DNA of 64,000 nt from Streptomyces sp. ASQP_92 (GTDB lineage: Bacteria > Actinomycetota > Actinomycetes > Streptomycetales > Streptomycetaceae): contig NZ_JAODUA010000001.1 of the NCBI RefSeq assembly GCF_025399895.1, positions 496,001 to 560,000 of the forward strand, given 5' to 3'. Numbering within the stretch: the first letter of the stretch is position 1; each line of letters starts with the position of its first letter. The position numbers and the translations under genes were made by a program. Positions 37,642-46,134 of the stretch are shown here, one piece after another. Below the pieces are notes generated by a model. It searched no databases. It was not told the origin of the DNA and worked only from the letters and a program-made list of their open reading frames with translations.

Positions 37642-38795
37642 CGGAGGTTCTCCAGGTCACGGACGACGGCGGCGGGGCTCGGCATGGCGGCCATGGTCTC
37701 GGCGAGGACGGACGCGCCCTTGGCGATCCGCTCGTCGGCGAGCAGGGTGCGCACGGCCTCGGCCACCTGGGCGGGGTCGTTCTGCGCGTCGGCGGTGCGC
37801 AGGGTGAGGCCGGCGTCCGCCGCGGCCAGCAGATCGCCGCCCTCGAACTGGTCGACCAGCTGCGGCATGATCAACTGCGGGACACCGAAACCGGCCACGG
37901 TGAGCAGGGTGTTGGCGCCGCCGTGGGTGACCACCGCGTCCGTCGTGTCGAGGAAGCCGTTGAGCGGGGTCGGCGCGATGACGCGCACATTGGACGGGAT
38001 GGTGCCGAGCTCGTCGACGAACTCCTCCTGCACCGTCATCACCGCCTCGGTCTCCGGCAGGTCACCGAAGGCCTGGACGATGCCGCGGAACATCGGGAGC
38101 CCGCCGAGCGAGATGGTCTGGCGGCCCATGGTCACGCAGACCCGCGGCTTGTCGCCGCGCCGGCGCAGCCAACCGGGCACCGAACCCGCGCCGTTGAACG
38201 GGATGTGCCGGATGGGGGCGCCGGCCGGGGCGCCCTCCACGAGGAGCTGCGGCGGGGCCGGGTCGAGCAGCAGATCGGGCCTGGGCAGGCCGCCCTCGAT
38301 GCCGAGCCGTTCACAGGTGCCCTGGAGCAGGTCCTCGGCGGTGGCCCGCATCAGGTGGCTCATCGGGTCGACGCCCCAGCGGTGCGAGACCACCGGGATC
38401 TTGTGGACGCCGCCGATGAGGCAGGCGGCCCAGTCGAAGATCTCCGAGATGACGAGATCCGGCTTGAACCGGCTCGCGACCTCCAGGTACTTGGGCGCCA
38501 TGTAGCGGGTGTGCAGCACCCACACCCGGGAGCCGATCATGGTCATCTTCGGGGTGAGCGGGCCGACGATCTCGATGGGCCGCTTGTCGGGGGGCAGCGG
38601 CGGGCTCAGCAGGTCCTTGCCGAAGAACTGCCGCCCCACGGAGACCGTGTTGAGTCCCGCGGAACGCGCCATCGGGATGATGTCGGGCTGCCCGGCGACC
38701 AGCACCTCGTGCCCGGCGCCGCGCAGCGCCCAGGCCAGCGGCACCATGCAGGTGAAGTGGGTGGACTCGGGGCTGCTCAGGATCAGTACACGCAT
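37629..38795 (-). CDS. Glycosyltransferase 3 (GT-B, UGT-like)
   Basis: The 388-residue enzyme starts MRVLILSSPESTHFTCMVPL. The donor motif reads VVTHGGANTLLTVAGFGVPQ, with Thr in place of the first His of the usual HHGG. It shares AWALRGAGHEV and the downstream layout with GT1, pointing to a common origin by duplication. It overlaps the A-T-C synthetase gene by 13 bp upstream and GT2 by 13 bp downstream. Confidence 0.92.
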   Translation of the reverse strand: MRVLILSSPESTHFTCMVPLAWALRGAGHEVLVAGQPDIIPMARSAGLNTVSVGRQFFGKDLLSPPLPPDKRPIEIVGPLTPKMTMIGSRVWVLHTRYMAPKYLEVASRFKPDLVISEIFDWAACLIGGVHKIPVVSHRWGVDPMSHLMRATAEDLLQGTCERLGIEGGLPRPDLLLDPAPPQLLVEGAPAGAPIRHIPFNGAGSVPGWLRRRGDKPRVCVTMGRQTISLGGLPMFRGIVQAFGDLPETEAVMTVQEEFVDELGTIPSNVRVIAPTPLNGFLDTTDAVVTHGGANTLLTVAGFGVPQLIMPQLVDQFEGGDLLAAADAGLTLRTADAQNDPAQVAEAVRTLLADERIAKGASVLAETMAAMPSPAAVVRDLENLRCAY

Positions 38796-41700
38796 GAGGT
38801 GTCCTTGGAGGTGAGGGAGGCGGCGGGGGCTTCGGCCGGTGCGCCGGGGCCGCGGCGCAGGCCCTCGGTGTAGGCGGTCACCACCCGGTCGGCGATCTCG
38901 GCCGGTATCCGGTCGGTGCGTACCGAGGCGGTGATCAGGGCGCCGTCCGCGGTGGTGCGGACATCCAGCTCCAGCTCGGTGAACATGGTGGGTGCGCCGA
39001 TGCGCGACAACTGGGCGGTGCAGTGGGCGAGTTCGAGGCGTGGGTCCGGGTCGTCCTGCATCAGGAAGCTGGGCATCGGGCGCAGCGACTCGCCGCCGCC
39101 GGTCAGCACCACGGTGCGGGCGAGGCGGGCGCCGCCGGTCTCCTGGGCGGCCAGCGCCTCGTCGACATGGGAGACGGCCTGTTCGAGCAGGCCCGAGCCG
39201 TCGTCCTTGTGCGGCGGCCAGAAACGCAGGAACAGCAGGTCGACCCGGCAGGTGACGGCGCCGGCGAGCACCTCGCTGCCGCGCCGGGCCACCGGGACCT
39301 TCACCGCGATGTCCTGCTGGCCGGTCAACTCGCGCAGCACGAGGCCGAACTGGGCCGCGAGCAACGCGAAGCGGGTGGTGCCGAGGGTGCGGGCCCGCTC
39401 GTCCCAGCGGGCGAGTTCGGCCCGGGTCACGGTCAGCGCGGGGGAGTAGCCGGGACCGGCGTTGAGGTCGTTGTCGGCGCGGCCCGGCAGCTCCAGGGGC
39501 TCCTGGAGTTCCAGGTGGTCCTCCCAGTACTCCGCCTGCGCCGCCAGGTCCACCCGGGAGATCACCCGGCGGTGGTCGGCGGACACCTCGGCGAGGGTCG
39601 GCGCGGGCGCCGGGAAGGCGGGGGCACGGCCCGCGCGCCGGGCGGCGTAGGCCAGCGACAGATCCCGGGCGAGCACCGTCTCGGACGCCCCGTCGAAGGC
39701 GACATGGTGGGCGACCAGCCCGAACAGGGTGCGCCCGGTGTCCTTCGCGCGTACGGCGGCGCACCGCCACACCCGCGCCTCGCGCACGGCGAGCGGGGTG
39801 AACGCCGCCGCCAGCCAGGCGGTGACCGCGGCCCCCTCGTCGGGGGCGTCGGACAGCCGGAGCACCTCGGCCCCGGCCGGACGGTCCGGCACCACCGCGT
39901 ACCCGATCTCGTTGTCGCGGATCAAGTACCGCGCGTGCAGGGCCTGATGGCGCCCGTGGACGTCACCGGCCGCCGCCGCGAGGGCGTCCAGGTCGAGCGG
40001 GCCCTCGATCCACCAGGTCATCCGGCACAGCCCGCCGAGCCCGTCCTTGTCGTGGGCGGCGGCGAACAGGAAGCCGGACTGCTCGGGCGGCAGCAGGATC
40101 TCGCCGGGCGCGAGGCCCGGCACCGGGGCGTCGGCGGCCCGCGCGGAGCGCGCGGTGGCGTCCAGCCAGGCGGCGAGCCGGCGCACGCTCGGGGTGCGGA
40201 AGATCTGCGAGGGCTGGACGGCCGCGCCGAGCACCGCGTCCAGGTGCTGGCACAGGCGGGCCGCCTCCAGGGAGCTGCCGCCGAGCTCGAAGAACGACAC
40301 GTCGCCCGGCACCCGGTCGAGGTCGAGCACCGAGGCGAACCCGTCGGCGACCAGCGCCGCCGTGCCCTCGAACGACTCCTGCGCCGCCTCGGAACGGTCG
40401 TGCTCCGGGCGGATCTGGGCGGCCAGCGCGCGCCGGTCGATCTTGCCGTTCGCCAACTGGGGGAACTGGTCCAGGAGATGGACGCGCCGGGGCACCAGAT
40501 ACTCGGGAAGGAGCGCGACGAGCCGCTCGCGCAGCGCCTCGGGCCCGGTGCCGTCCTCGCTCCGCGTGTAGAACAGGGCGAGCCCGTGGTAGGAGCCGTC
40601 GGGCTTGGGCATCGGCACGACCGCGGCGCCGGTCACCGTCGCCACCCGCTCCACGGTGCGCTCCACCTCGGCGGGCTCGATCCGATGTCCCCGGATCTTG
40701 ATCTGGCGGTCGCCGCGGCCGGTGTAGTGGAAGACGCCCGCCGCCGAACGGTGACCCAAGTCGCCCGTGCGGTACAGGCGTTGGGGTCGGCCCTCGATCT
40801 CCACCGTGACGAAGACCTCCGCGGTGAGGTCCGGGTTGCCGAGGTAGCCGAGGGCGAGGCCCGGGCCGCCCAGGCACAGCTCCCCGGTCTCGCCGGGAGC
40901 ACACCCCCGGGTGCCGTCCAGGACGTACACATCGGTGTGCGCGAGCGCGCGGCCCAGTGGGATGCCGGCCGGGTCGTCGCAGTCCTCGGGGCGCACCGGG
41001 TGCCCGGTGACGACCGCCCCGCACTCCACGGGCCCGTACACGTTGAGAAGCCGGATGCCGGGGTGCTCGGCGAGGAAGGCGCGCACCCGGGTCGGGGCGG
41101 CCCGCTCGCCGCCGATGGACAGCCACTTCATCCCCGCGAAGGCGCCCACATCGGTGGTGACCAGCATGTTGAAGAGCTGCGTCGTCATGAACGCCGCGTT
41201 CACGCCCTCCTCGGCGATCAGCGCGCGCAGGGTGCGCGGCACCAGCACCGTCTCGTCGAGGAGCACCGTGCGGCCGCCGGTCAGGAGCATGCTCCAGCAG
41301 TCGAGCGCGAAGCCGTCCCAGGTCGGCGGGGCGGTCTGCGGCATCACGGTGCCGGGACCCAGCTCGGCGTAGAAGTCGTCGCCGTCGAAGAGGCGCACCA
41401 CGTTCTCGTGGCTGGACACCACGCCCTTGGGGGTGCCGGTGGAGCCGGAGGTGAAGAACACCGAGCAGGCGTCCGCGCCGTCCACCGCGACCGGCGCCGG
41501 GGCCAGACCGCGCGCCGCGGTGACGGCGAGGTCCTCGGCGGGCGGTGTCCACACCGGCACCGGCCAGTCGCCCTCCACGCCGGTCACCAGGAGCGGCGCG
41601 CCGAGCTGGCCGATCACCGCCTCGAGCCGGTCGACGGGCCACCGGGCGTCCAGGAACGAATAGGCCGCACCGCACTTGAACAGCGCGATCAGCACCGCGA

Positions 41701-41947
41701 TCAGCGGGGTGCCGCGCTCCATGAGCACCGGCACCAGGTGCCCCCGGCGCACGCCGTGGGCCTGGAGCAGCGCCGCGTAGCCGTCGGACGCGGCGTCGAG
41801 CTCGCGGTAGGAGACGCCGGACCCGCGGTGGGAGACGGCGATCGCCTCGGGGAAGCGGCGGGCCGCGTCCTGGAACAGGCCGTGCATGGTGGCGCCCCGC
41901 ACGAAGCGGTGGTGCGTGCCCGTCGTGGGCTCAAGGAGTACGGTCAT
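38783..41947 (-). CDS. Nonribosomal peptide synthetase, A-T-C single module
   Basis: The 1,054-residue protein has three domains. The adenylation domain (about 10-500) has SVFFTSGSTGTPKGVV, NVYGPVECGAVV, GRGDRQIKIRGHRIEP and NGKIDRRAL; the residue equivalent to Asp235 of GrsA is present (TWDGFAL), compatible with an alpha-amino acid. The carrier domain (about 530-600) has SFFELGGSSLEAARL. The C-terminal condensation-type domain (about 630-1035) has an intact HHVAFDG motif. There is no thioesterase. A-T-C order with a terminal C domain suggests transfer of the loaded acyl group to a soluble acceptor, and its place inside a glycosyltransferase operon suggests a sugar hydroxyl. It overlaps GT4 (ATGA) and GT3. 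The substrate is unpredicted. Confidence 0.92.
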   Translation of the reverse strand: MTVLLEPTTGTHHRFVRGATMHGLFQDAARRFPEAIAVSHRGSGVSYRELDAASDGYAALLQAHGVRRGHLVPVLMERGTPLIAVLIALFKCGAAYSFLDARWPVDRLEAVIGQLGAPLLVTGVEGDWPVPVWTPPAEDLAVTAARGLAPAPVAVDGADACSVFFTSGSTGTPKGVVSSHENVVRLFDGDDFYAELGPGTVMPQTAPPTWDGFALDCWSMLLTGGRTVLLDETVLVPRTLRALIAEEGVNAAFMTTQLFNMLVTTDVGAFAGMKWLSIGGERAAPTRVRAFLAEHPGIRLLNVYGPVECGAVVTGHPVRPEDCDDPAGIPLGRALAHTDVYVLDGTRGCAPGETGELCLGGPGLALGYLGNPDLTAEVFVTVEIEGRPQRLYRTGDLGHRSAAGVFHYTGRGDRQIKIRGHRIEPAEVERTVERVATVTGAAVVPMPKPDGSYHGLALFYTRSEDGTGPEALRERLVALLPEYLVPRRVHLLDQFPQLANGKIDRRALAAQIRPEHDRSEAAQESFEGTAALVADGFASVLDLDRVPGDVSFFELGGSSLEAARLCQHLDAVLGAAVQPSQIFRTPSVRRLAAWLDATARSARAADAPVPGLAPGEILLPPEQSGFLFAAAHDKDGLGGLCRMTWWIEGPLDLDALAAAAGDVHGRHQALHARYLIRDNEIGYAVVPDRPAGAEVLRLSDAPDEGAAVTAWLAAAFTPLAVREARVWRCAAVRAKDTGRTLFGLVAHHVAFDGASETVLARDLSLAYAARRAGRAPAFPAPAPTLAEVSADHRRVISRVDLAAQAEYWEDHLELQEPLELPGRADNDLNAGPGYSPALTVTRAELARWDERARTLGTTRFALLAAQFGLVLRELTGQQDIAVKVPVARRGSEVLAGAVTCRVDLLFLRFWPPHKDDGSGLLEQAVSHVDEALAAQETGGARLARTVVLTGGGESLRPMPSFLMQDDPDPRLELAHCTAQLSRIGAPTMFTELELDVRTTADGALITASVRTDRIPAEIADRVVTAYTEGLRRGPGAPAEAPAASLTSKDTSCVY

Positions 41948-43146
41948 CGTCTTCCTGTCTCCTCAGGTGTGGGTACGTCCGTACGACCGGCTCTCACGCA
42001 CTCCTCCAGGAAGCCCACGAGCTGGTCGGGGGTGGGCATCCGGTCGGTCTCGGCGCGCAGCGCGCGGGAGCGCTCGCGGTAGGAGGGGCGGGTCAGCAGG
42101 TCCTGGACGGCCGTGCCGACCGCGCCCTCCTCGGCGTCGGCGGGCAGCGCGGTGCCCGCGCCGGACGCGCGGACCAGATCCGACCAGTGCTCCTGGAAGG
42201 CGTTGCGCGGCAGCAGGAGCTGGGGAAGGCCGTGGGTGACGGCGATCAGGCCGCTGCCGACGCCGCCGTGGTGGACGAGCGCGTCGCAGTGCGCGAGCAG
42301 CACGTCCAGCGGGAACGACTCCACCATCCGTACGCCGTCCGGGAGTTGACCGGCGCCCGCCGCCTGCTCGGGGGTGACGGCGAGGACGACATCGGTGTCC
42401 AGGGCGAGCAGCGAGCGGACCACGTGGTCGCGCACCTCGTCCAGGGCGGAGGTGGTCACCCCGCCGGTGACACAGACCAGCGGGCGCCCCGAGGGGCGCT
42501 CCGAGCGCAGCCACCCGGGCAGCGCGGCCGGTCCGGCGAACGGGACGTAGCGCATGTTGGCGCGGCGCACCCCGTGCGGCGGGCGCAGGCCCGGCGGGCA
42601 CGGGTCGATCCACACCGAGGGGCCCACCACGGGCTCCACGCCGAAGCGTTCGAAGAGCCGGGCGTAGGAGGGGCGCAGCTCCGCCTCGCTCTCGCAGTGC
42701 ACACCGAGCGAGACGCCCCAGGTGTGCCCGACGGCCGGCACCTTGACCGCGGCGGCGGCCACCAGGCCCGCGGCGGCGGCGGTGTCGTGCACCACGATGT
42801 CCGGGCGCCAGAAGCGGGCGAAGTCGACGAGGTCGTCGGTGAGGGTGTCGGCGACGGCGATCATCTTCTCGATGAGCGCCTCGCTCAGATCGGCGTCCAG
42901 GACGGCCGCCGAGGCGTTGGCGGCCTTCAACCTGCCCGGCCCCAGGCCGAGTTGGCGGGCCGCGACCGCCCCGGTGGCCGCCTCGTCGCCGACGGGCACG
43001 GCCACCAGGCCCGCCCGGGTGACGGGGGCCACGCACTGGGGCCGCACCGCCACCCGTACCTCGTGGCCGGCAAGGCGGCAGGCCCAGGCGAGCGGGATGA
43101 TCCAGGGGACATGGGCCGGGCCGTGCCCCACGAACAACACGCGCAT
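41944..43146 (-). CDS. Glycosyltransferase 4 (GT-B, UGT-like)
   Basis: The 400-residue GT-B enzyme starts MRVLFVGHGPAHVPWIIPLAWA and has ALVHHGGVGSGLIAVTHGLPQLLLP as the donor-site motif. It is first in the six-gene operon GT4-NRPS-GT3-GT2-MFS-GT1 and has its own SARP-like box 42 bp upstream. Its sequence is more distant from GT1-GT3, with a long Ala-rich stretch near residues 60-90, so it probably uses a different acceptor. Confidence 0.9.
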   Translation of the reverse strand: MRVLFVGHGPAHVPWIIPLAWACRLAGHEVRVAVRPQCVAPVTRAGLVAVPVGDEAATGAVAARQLGLGPGRLKAANASAAVLDADLSEALIEKMIAVADTLTDDLVDFARFWRPDIVVHDTAAAAGLVAAAAVKVPAVGHTWGVSLGVHCESEAELRPSYARLFERFGVEPVVGPSVWIDPCPPGLRPPHGVRRANMRYVPFAGPAALPGWLRSERPSGRPLVCVTGGVTTSALDEVRDHVVRSLLALDTDVVLAVTPEQAAGAGQLPDGVRMVESFPLDVLLAHCDALVHHGGVGSGLIAVTHGLPQLLLPRNAFQEHWSDLVRASGAGTALPADAEEGAVGTAVQDLLTRPSYRERSRALRAETDRMPTPDQLVGFLEECVRAGRTDVPTPEETGRR

Positions 43147-43187
43147 TCAGTTGCCTCACTCCATCGCGTACGGTCAGTGGCAGGGCA

Positions 43188-43219
43188 AGGGTGGGGTCAC
43201 CCGCTCGAATGCGACTCGC
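43188..43219 (-). promoter_or_regulatory. Putative SARP box for the GT4-NRPS-GT3-GT2-MFS-GT1 operon
   Basis: Reverse strand: GCGAGTC, 4 bp, TCGAGCG, 8 bp, CACCCT. It lies between the ABC-transporter terminator and GT4. Confidence 0.62.
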
Positions 43220-43236
43220 GTCCGGTACGAACACGA

Positions 43237-43268
43237 AAGTGCCCGCAGGGGGAGTCCCTGCGGGCACT
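43237..43268 (-). terminator. Terminator of the GT6-GT5-ABC operon
   Basis: Perfect arms AAGTGCCCGCAGGG / CCCTGCGGGCACTT enclose a short loop, 16 bp after the permease stop. It separates two reverse-strand operons. Confidence 0.8.
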
Positions 43269-43284
43269 TCGGACGCGGTACGGG

Positions 43285-43998
43285 TCAGGCGCGACGACCG
43301 CCCCTGCGGTAGGCGAAGGCGGCGAAGGCCGCGAGCAGCGCCGTCCACAGGGCGAGCACACCGAGGCCGGTGCCGCTGGGCGCGGAGTTGGCGGCCGCGT
43401 CCCACGAGAGCTGCGCGTAGCGGTAGACCGGGGTCTCCCGCGACAGCGGCTGAAGCCAGCTGGGCAGCGTGTCGGTCGGCATCATCAGGCCGCCGAGCAG
43501 CGTCAGCGTCAGATACGAGACGGTGCCGGCGATCTGCGCGATCTGCGCCTTGAAGAGATAGCCGATGCCGATGCCGAGCATCGCGAGCGGGGCGATGCCG
43601 ACCCAGAGCAGCAGGAAGATCTCCAGCCAGGTTCCGGCCGAGAGCTCGACGCCCCGGTAGAACTTGCCGATCAGACCGATGACGACGATCGGCAGGATGC
43701 CCAGGCAGGTGGCGACGGCGCCGCGGGCGATGACGACCTGCACCGGCGAGAGCGGGGTGAGCCGCAGCTGGCGCAGCCAGCCGAGCGAGCGGTCCTCGGC
43801 GATGCCGGTGCCGTTGGTGATGACCACGCCGAGCGCGCCGAACGCGGCCGCGCCGACCATGGCCCGCACCATGGACTCCTGGTCGGGGCCGCCGCCCGCG
43901 AGGGTGACGTACAGGCCGACCGGCATGATGAGGCTCATCATGAGGTAGCCGCCGTTGCGGACGAGCCGCAGGATTTCGAGGCGGATGTAACCGAGCAT
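43285..43998 (-). CDS. ABC-2 type transporter permease
   Basis: The 237-residue integral membrane protein has about six helices, typical of the DrrB/ABC-2 permease family. The start overlaps the ATPase stop (TGATG). With the ATPase it forms an exporter of the DrrAB kind, likely for the glycosylated product and self-resistance. Confidence 0.9.
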   Translation of the reverse strand: MLGYIRLEILRLVRNGGYLMMSLIMPVGLYVTLAGGGPDQESMVRAMVGAAAFGALGVVITNGTGIAEDRSLGWLRQLRLTPLSPVQVVIARGAVATCLGILPIVVIGLIGKFYRGVELSAGTWLEIFLLLWVGIAPLAMLGIGIGYLFKAQIAQIAGTVSYLTLTLLGGLMMPTDTLPSWLQPLSRETPVYRYAQLSWDAAANSAPSGTGLGVLALWTALLAAFAAFAYRRGGRRA

Positions 43999-44966
43999 CA
44001 GCTGGTCCGTCCTTCCGGAGCGGGCGCGTGGCGCGACTGGTGGGTGAGCGCGATGAAGGCCTCTTCCAGGCCCACGCCCGACACCTCCAGGTCGCTGAAG
44101 GCGTCGGCGCGCGACAGCGCGTGCACCGTCGAGTCGGAGTCGCTGGTGCGCAGGTGGATGCGGCCGCCGCGGTACTCCACGGAGCTGACGCCCGGCAGCA
44201 TGTCGAAGCCGCTCTGGCCGCCGCGCGGCACGAAGCTGACCGTGCGCCCCTCGATCATGGACTTGATCTGCGAGGTGGTGCCGTCGGCGACCACCCGGCC
44301 CGAGGCGATGACGACGACGCGGTCGGCGCTGTTGTCGGCCTCTTCGAGGTAGTGCGTGGAGAACAGCACGGTGTTGCCGCGCTCCGCGTACCGCTGCATC
44401 GCGGCCCACAGCTCGCGCCGCGACTCCACGTCGAGGGCGGCGGTCGGCTCGTCGAGGACCACCAGGTCCGGGTCGCCGGCCAGGGCGAGGGCGAAGCGCA
44501 CCCGCTGGGCCTGACCGCCCGAGAGCCGGTCCACGTTGCGACTGGCGATCTTGGTGAGTTCGGCGAGGTCCAGGATCTCCTGGAGCGGCAGCGGCTTGCG
44601 GTAGGTCTGGCGCACGAAGTCGACCAGCTCGCGCACCGACACCCGGGGAATCATCTTCCCCTCCTGGAGCATGGCCCCCAAGTGCCCGGCGCGCATGGCC
44701 AGTTCTGGCTTCTTGCCGAAGACCTCGATGTGGCCCTGGTCCGGCGGGAACAGGCCGAGGAGCATGTTGATGGTGGTGGACTTGCCGGCGCCGTTGGGGC
44801 CGAGGAGCGCGACCGTCTCACCGCGGTGGATCGTCAGATCGATCCCGTCGACGGCGCGGACGCCGCCGTACTCCTTGACGACATCCTTGAAGACGACCGC
44901 GGGCGGGCCGTGCTGTTCTGCCATGGGGGGTGGCACCTGTTCCCTTTCCTGTGTGAGTGGACGCAT
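43998..44966 (-). CDS. ABC transporter ATPase (DrrA-like)
   Basis: The ~322-residue ATPase has Walker A GPNGAGKST, a Q-loop, signature LSGGQAQR, Walker B LVVLDEPTAALD and the switch His in STHYLEEAD. A C-terminal ~90-residue extension is typical of DrrA-type antibiotic exporters. The start may be 44966 (directly after the GT5 stop) or the ATG at 44924 (MAEQHG); neither has a strong ribosome site. It pairs with the permease gene that follows. Confidence 0.92.
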   Translation of the reverse strand: MRPLTQEREQVPPPMAEQHGPPAVVFKDVVKEYGGVRAVDGIDLTIHRGETVALLGPNGAGKSTTINMLLGLFPPDQGHIEVFGKKPELAMRAGHLGAMLQEGKMIPRVSVRELVDFVRQTYRKPLPLQEILDLAELTKIASRNVDRLSGGQAQRVRFALALAGDPDLVVLDEPTAALDVESRRELWAAMQRYAERGNTVLFSTHYLEEADNSADRVVVIASGRVVADGTTSQIKSMIEGRTVSFVPRGGQSGFDMLPGVSSVEYRGGRIHLRTSDSDSTVHALSRADAFSDLEVSGVGLEEAFIALTHQSRHAPAPEGRTS

Positions 44967-44967
44967 G

Positions 44968-46134
44968 TCAGATCAGCCCTTCCAAGGTGTGGACCAGTTC
45001 CGTGGGGCCTGGCAGGCATTCGATCTCCGCGCGTACGTCGAGCGCGGCCTTGCGGTGACGTTCGTCCTGGAGGAGGCCCTTAAGGGCGTCACGGACGAGC
45101 TGGGGGTCGTGCTGCTCGGCCTCGGTGGCGAGGCTGATGCCGCAGCCGGACTCCTGGACGAGCCGGCCGGTGGTCTGGAGGAAGGGCTTGTCGCCGGGCA
45201 GTACCAGTTGCGGGACCGCCGAGGCGAAGGACGTCATGCTGGTCCCGCTGCCGCCGTGGTGGATGGCGAGCGCCGTGTGGCGCATCACCGGGCCGATCGG
45301 GAAGCGGTCGACGACCTTCACCGAGGACGGGATGCCGGCGAGCGCCGCGTGGTACTGGGCGTCGATCGGGAACAGCACGTCCAGGTCCTGCTCGACGCAG
45401 GCGTCCAGGACGTGGCGGAAGCCCAGCGGCAGTTCGCCCGTCTCGGCGAGGACCCGGCCGTGCCACATGCCCAGGCAGAGCAGGGCCCGGGGCCGCGCGG
45501 GCCGCTGGACCGCCCAGTCGGGCAGTTCGGCGGTGCCGCAGTACGGCACGTACCGCGAGAGCAGGCCCGGGGTGTTGTCGCCCTCGGGGAGCAGGGAGGC
45601 CGGGCTCGGGTCGATGATCAGCGCCGGGTCGGGGAAGCCCTCGGCCCCGAACTCGGCGCACAGGTCGTGGAGTTGGACCTTGGCCTGGCTCAGCAGGGGG
45701 CTGGTGAAGTCGTCCGGGCCCCAGCGGTGGATGACACCGGGCACCTTCAGGGCGCCGGCGACGACGAGCCCGCCGAACTCCACCGGGTCGGTCACCACCA
45801 GGTCGGCCTCCCAGGACCGGCCGAGCGTCACCAGGTCGTCGATGTAGCCGCCGAGCCGGGTGCGCCAGCGCTCGCCGACCGCGTCCCACTCGGAGTCGGC
45901 GCGGCGGTCCATGCCGGCCCGGTCGGGCATCGCCACGGCGCCGGGCCGGGTCAGCCGCTGGCGGGTCTCGCCGCCGCCGACCAGCCGGGTGTCGAGGCCG
46001 GCCGCGGCCGCGAACTTCACGAGCTCGGCGTCACCGGCCACCAGCACCTGGTGGCCGGCGGCGCGCAGCGCCCACGTCAGCGGCACCATCGGCACGATGT
46101 GGCTGGGTACCAGTGCGGTCACCAGGACGCGCAT
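44968..46134 (-). CDS. Glycosyltransferase 5 (GT-B, UGT-like)
   Basis: The 388-residue GT-B enzyme starts MRVLVTALVPSHIVPMVPLTWAL and has AIHHGGSGTSMTSFASAVPQLVLP as the donor motif. It overlaps GT6 by 16 bp and is followed at once by the ABC transporter genes, so transport and glycosylation are cotranscribed. Confidence 0.92.
   Translation of the reverse strand: MRVLVTALVPSHIVPMVPLTWALRAAGHQVLVAGDAELVKFAAAAGLDTRLVGGGETRQRLTRPGAVAMPDRAGMDRRADSEWDAVGERWRTRLGGYIDDLVTLGRSWEADLVVTDPVEFGGLVVAGALKVPGVIHRWGPDDFTSPLLSQAKVQLHDLCAEFGAEGFPDPALIIDPSPASLLPEGDNTPGLLSRYVPYCGTAELPDWAVQRPARPRALLCLGMWHGRVLAETGELPLGFRHVLDACVEQDLDVLFPIDAQYHAALAGIPSSVKVVDRFPIGPVMRHTALAIHHGGSGTSMTSFASAVPQLVLPGDKPFLQTTGRLVQESGCGISLATEAEQHDPQLVRDALKGLLQDERHRKAALDVRAEIECLPGPTELVHTLEGLI

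Noticed and set aside
39023..42082. 1,019-codon forward open frame opposite the A-T-C synthetase
   Set aside because: Antisense shadow of the NRPS with compositionally biased translation and no motif.
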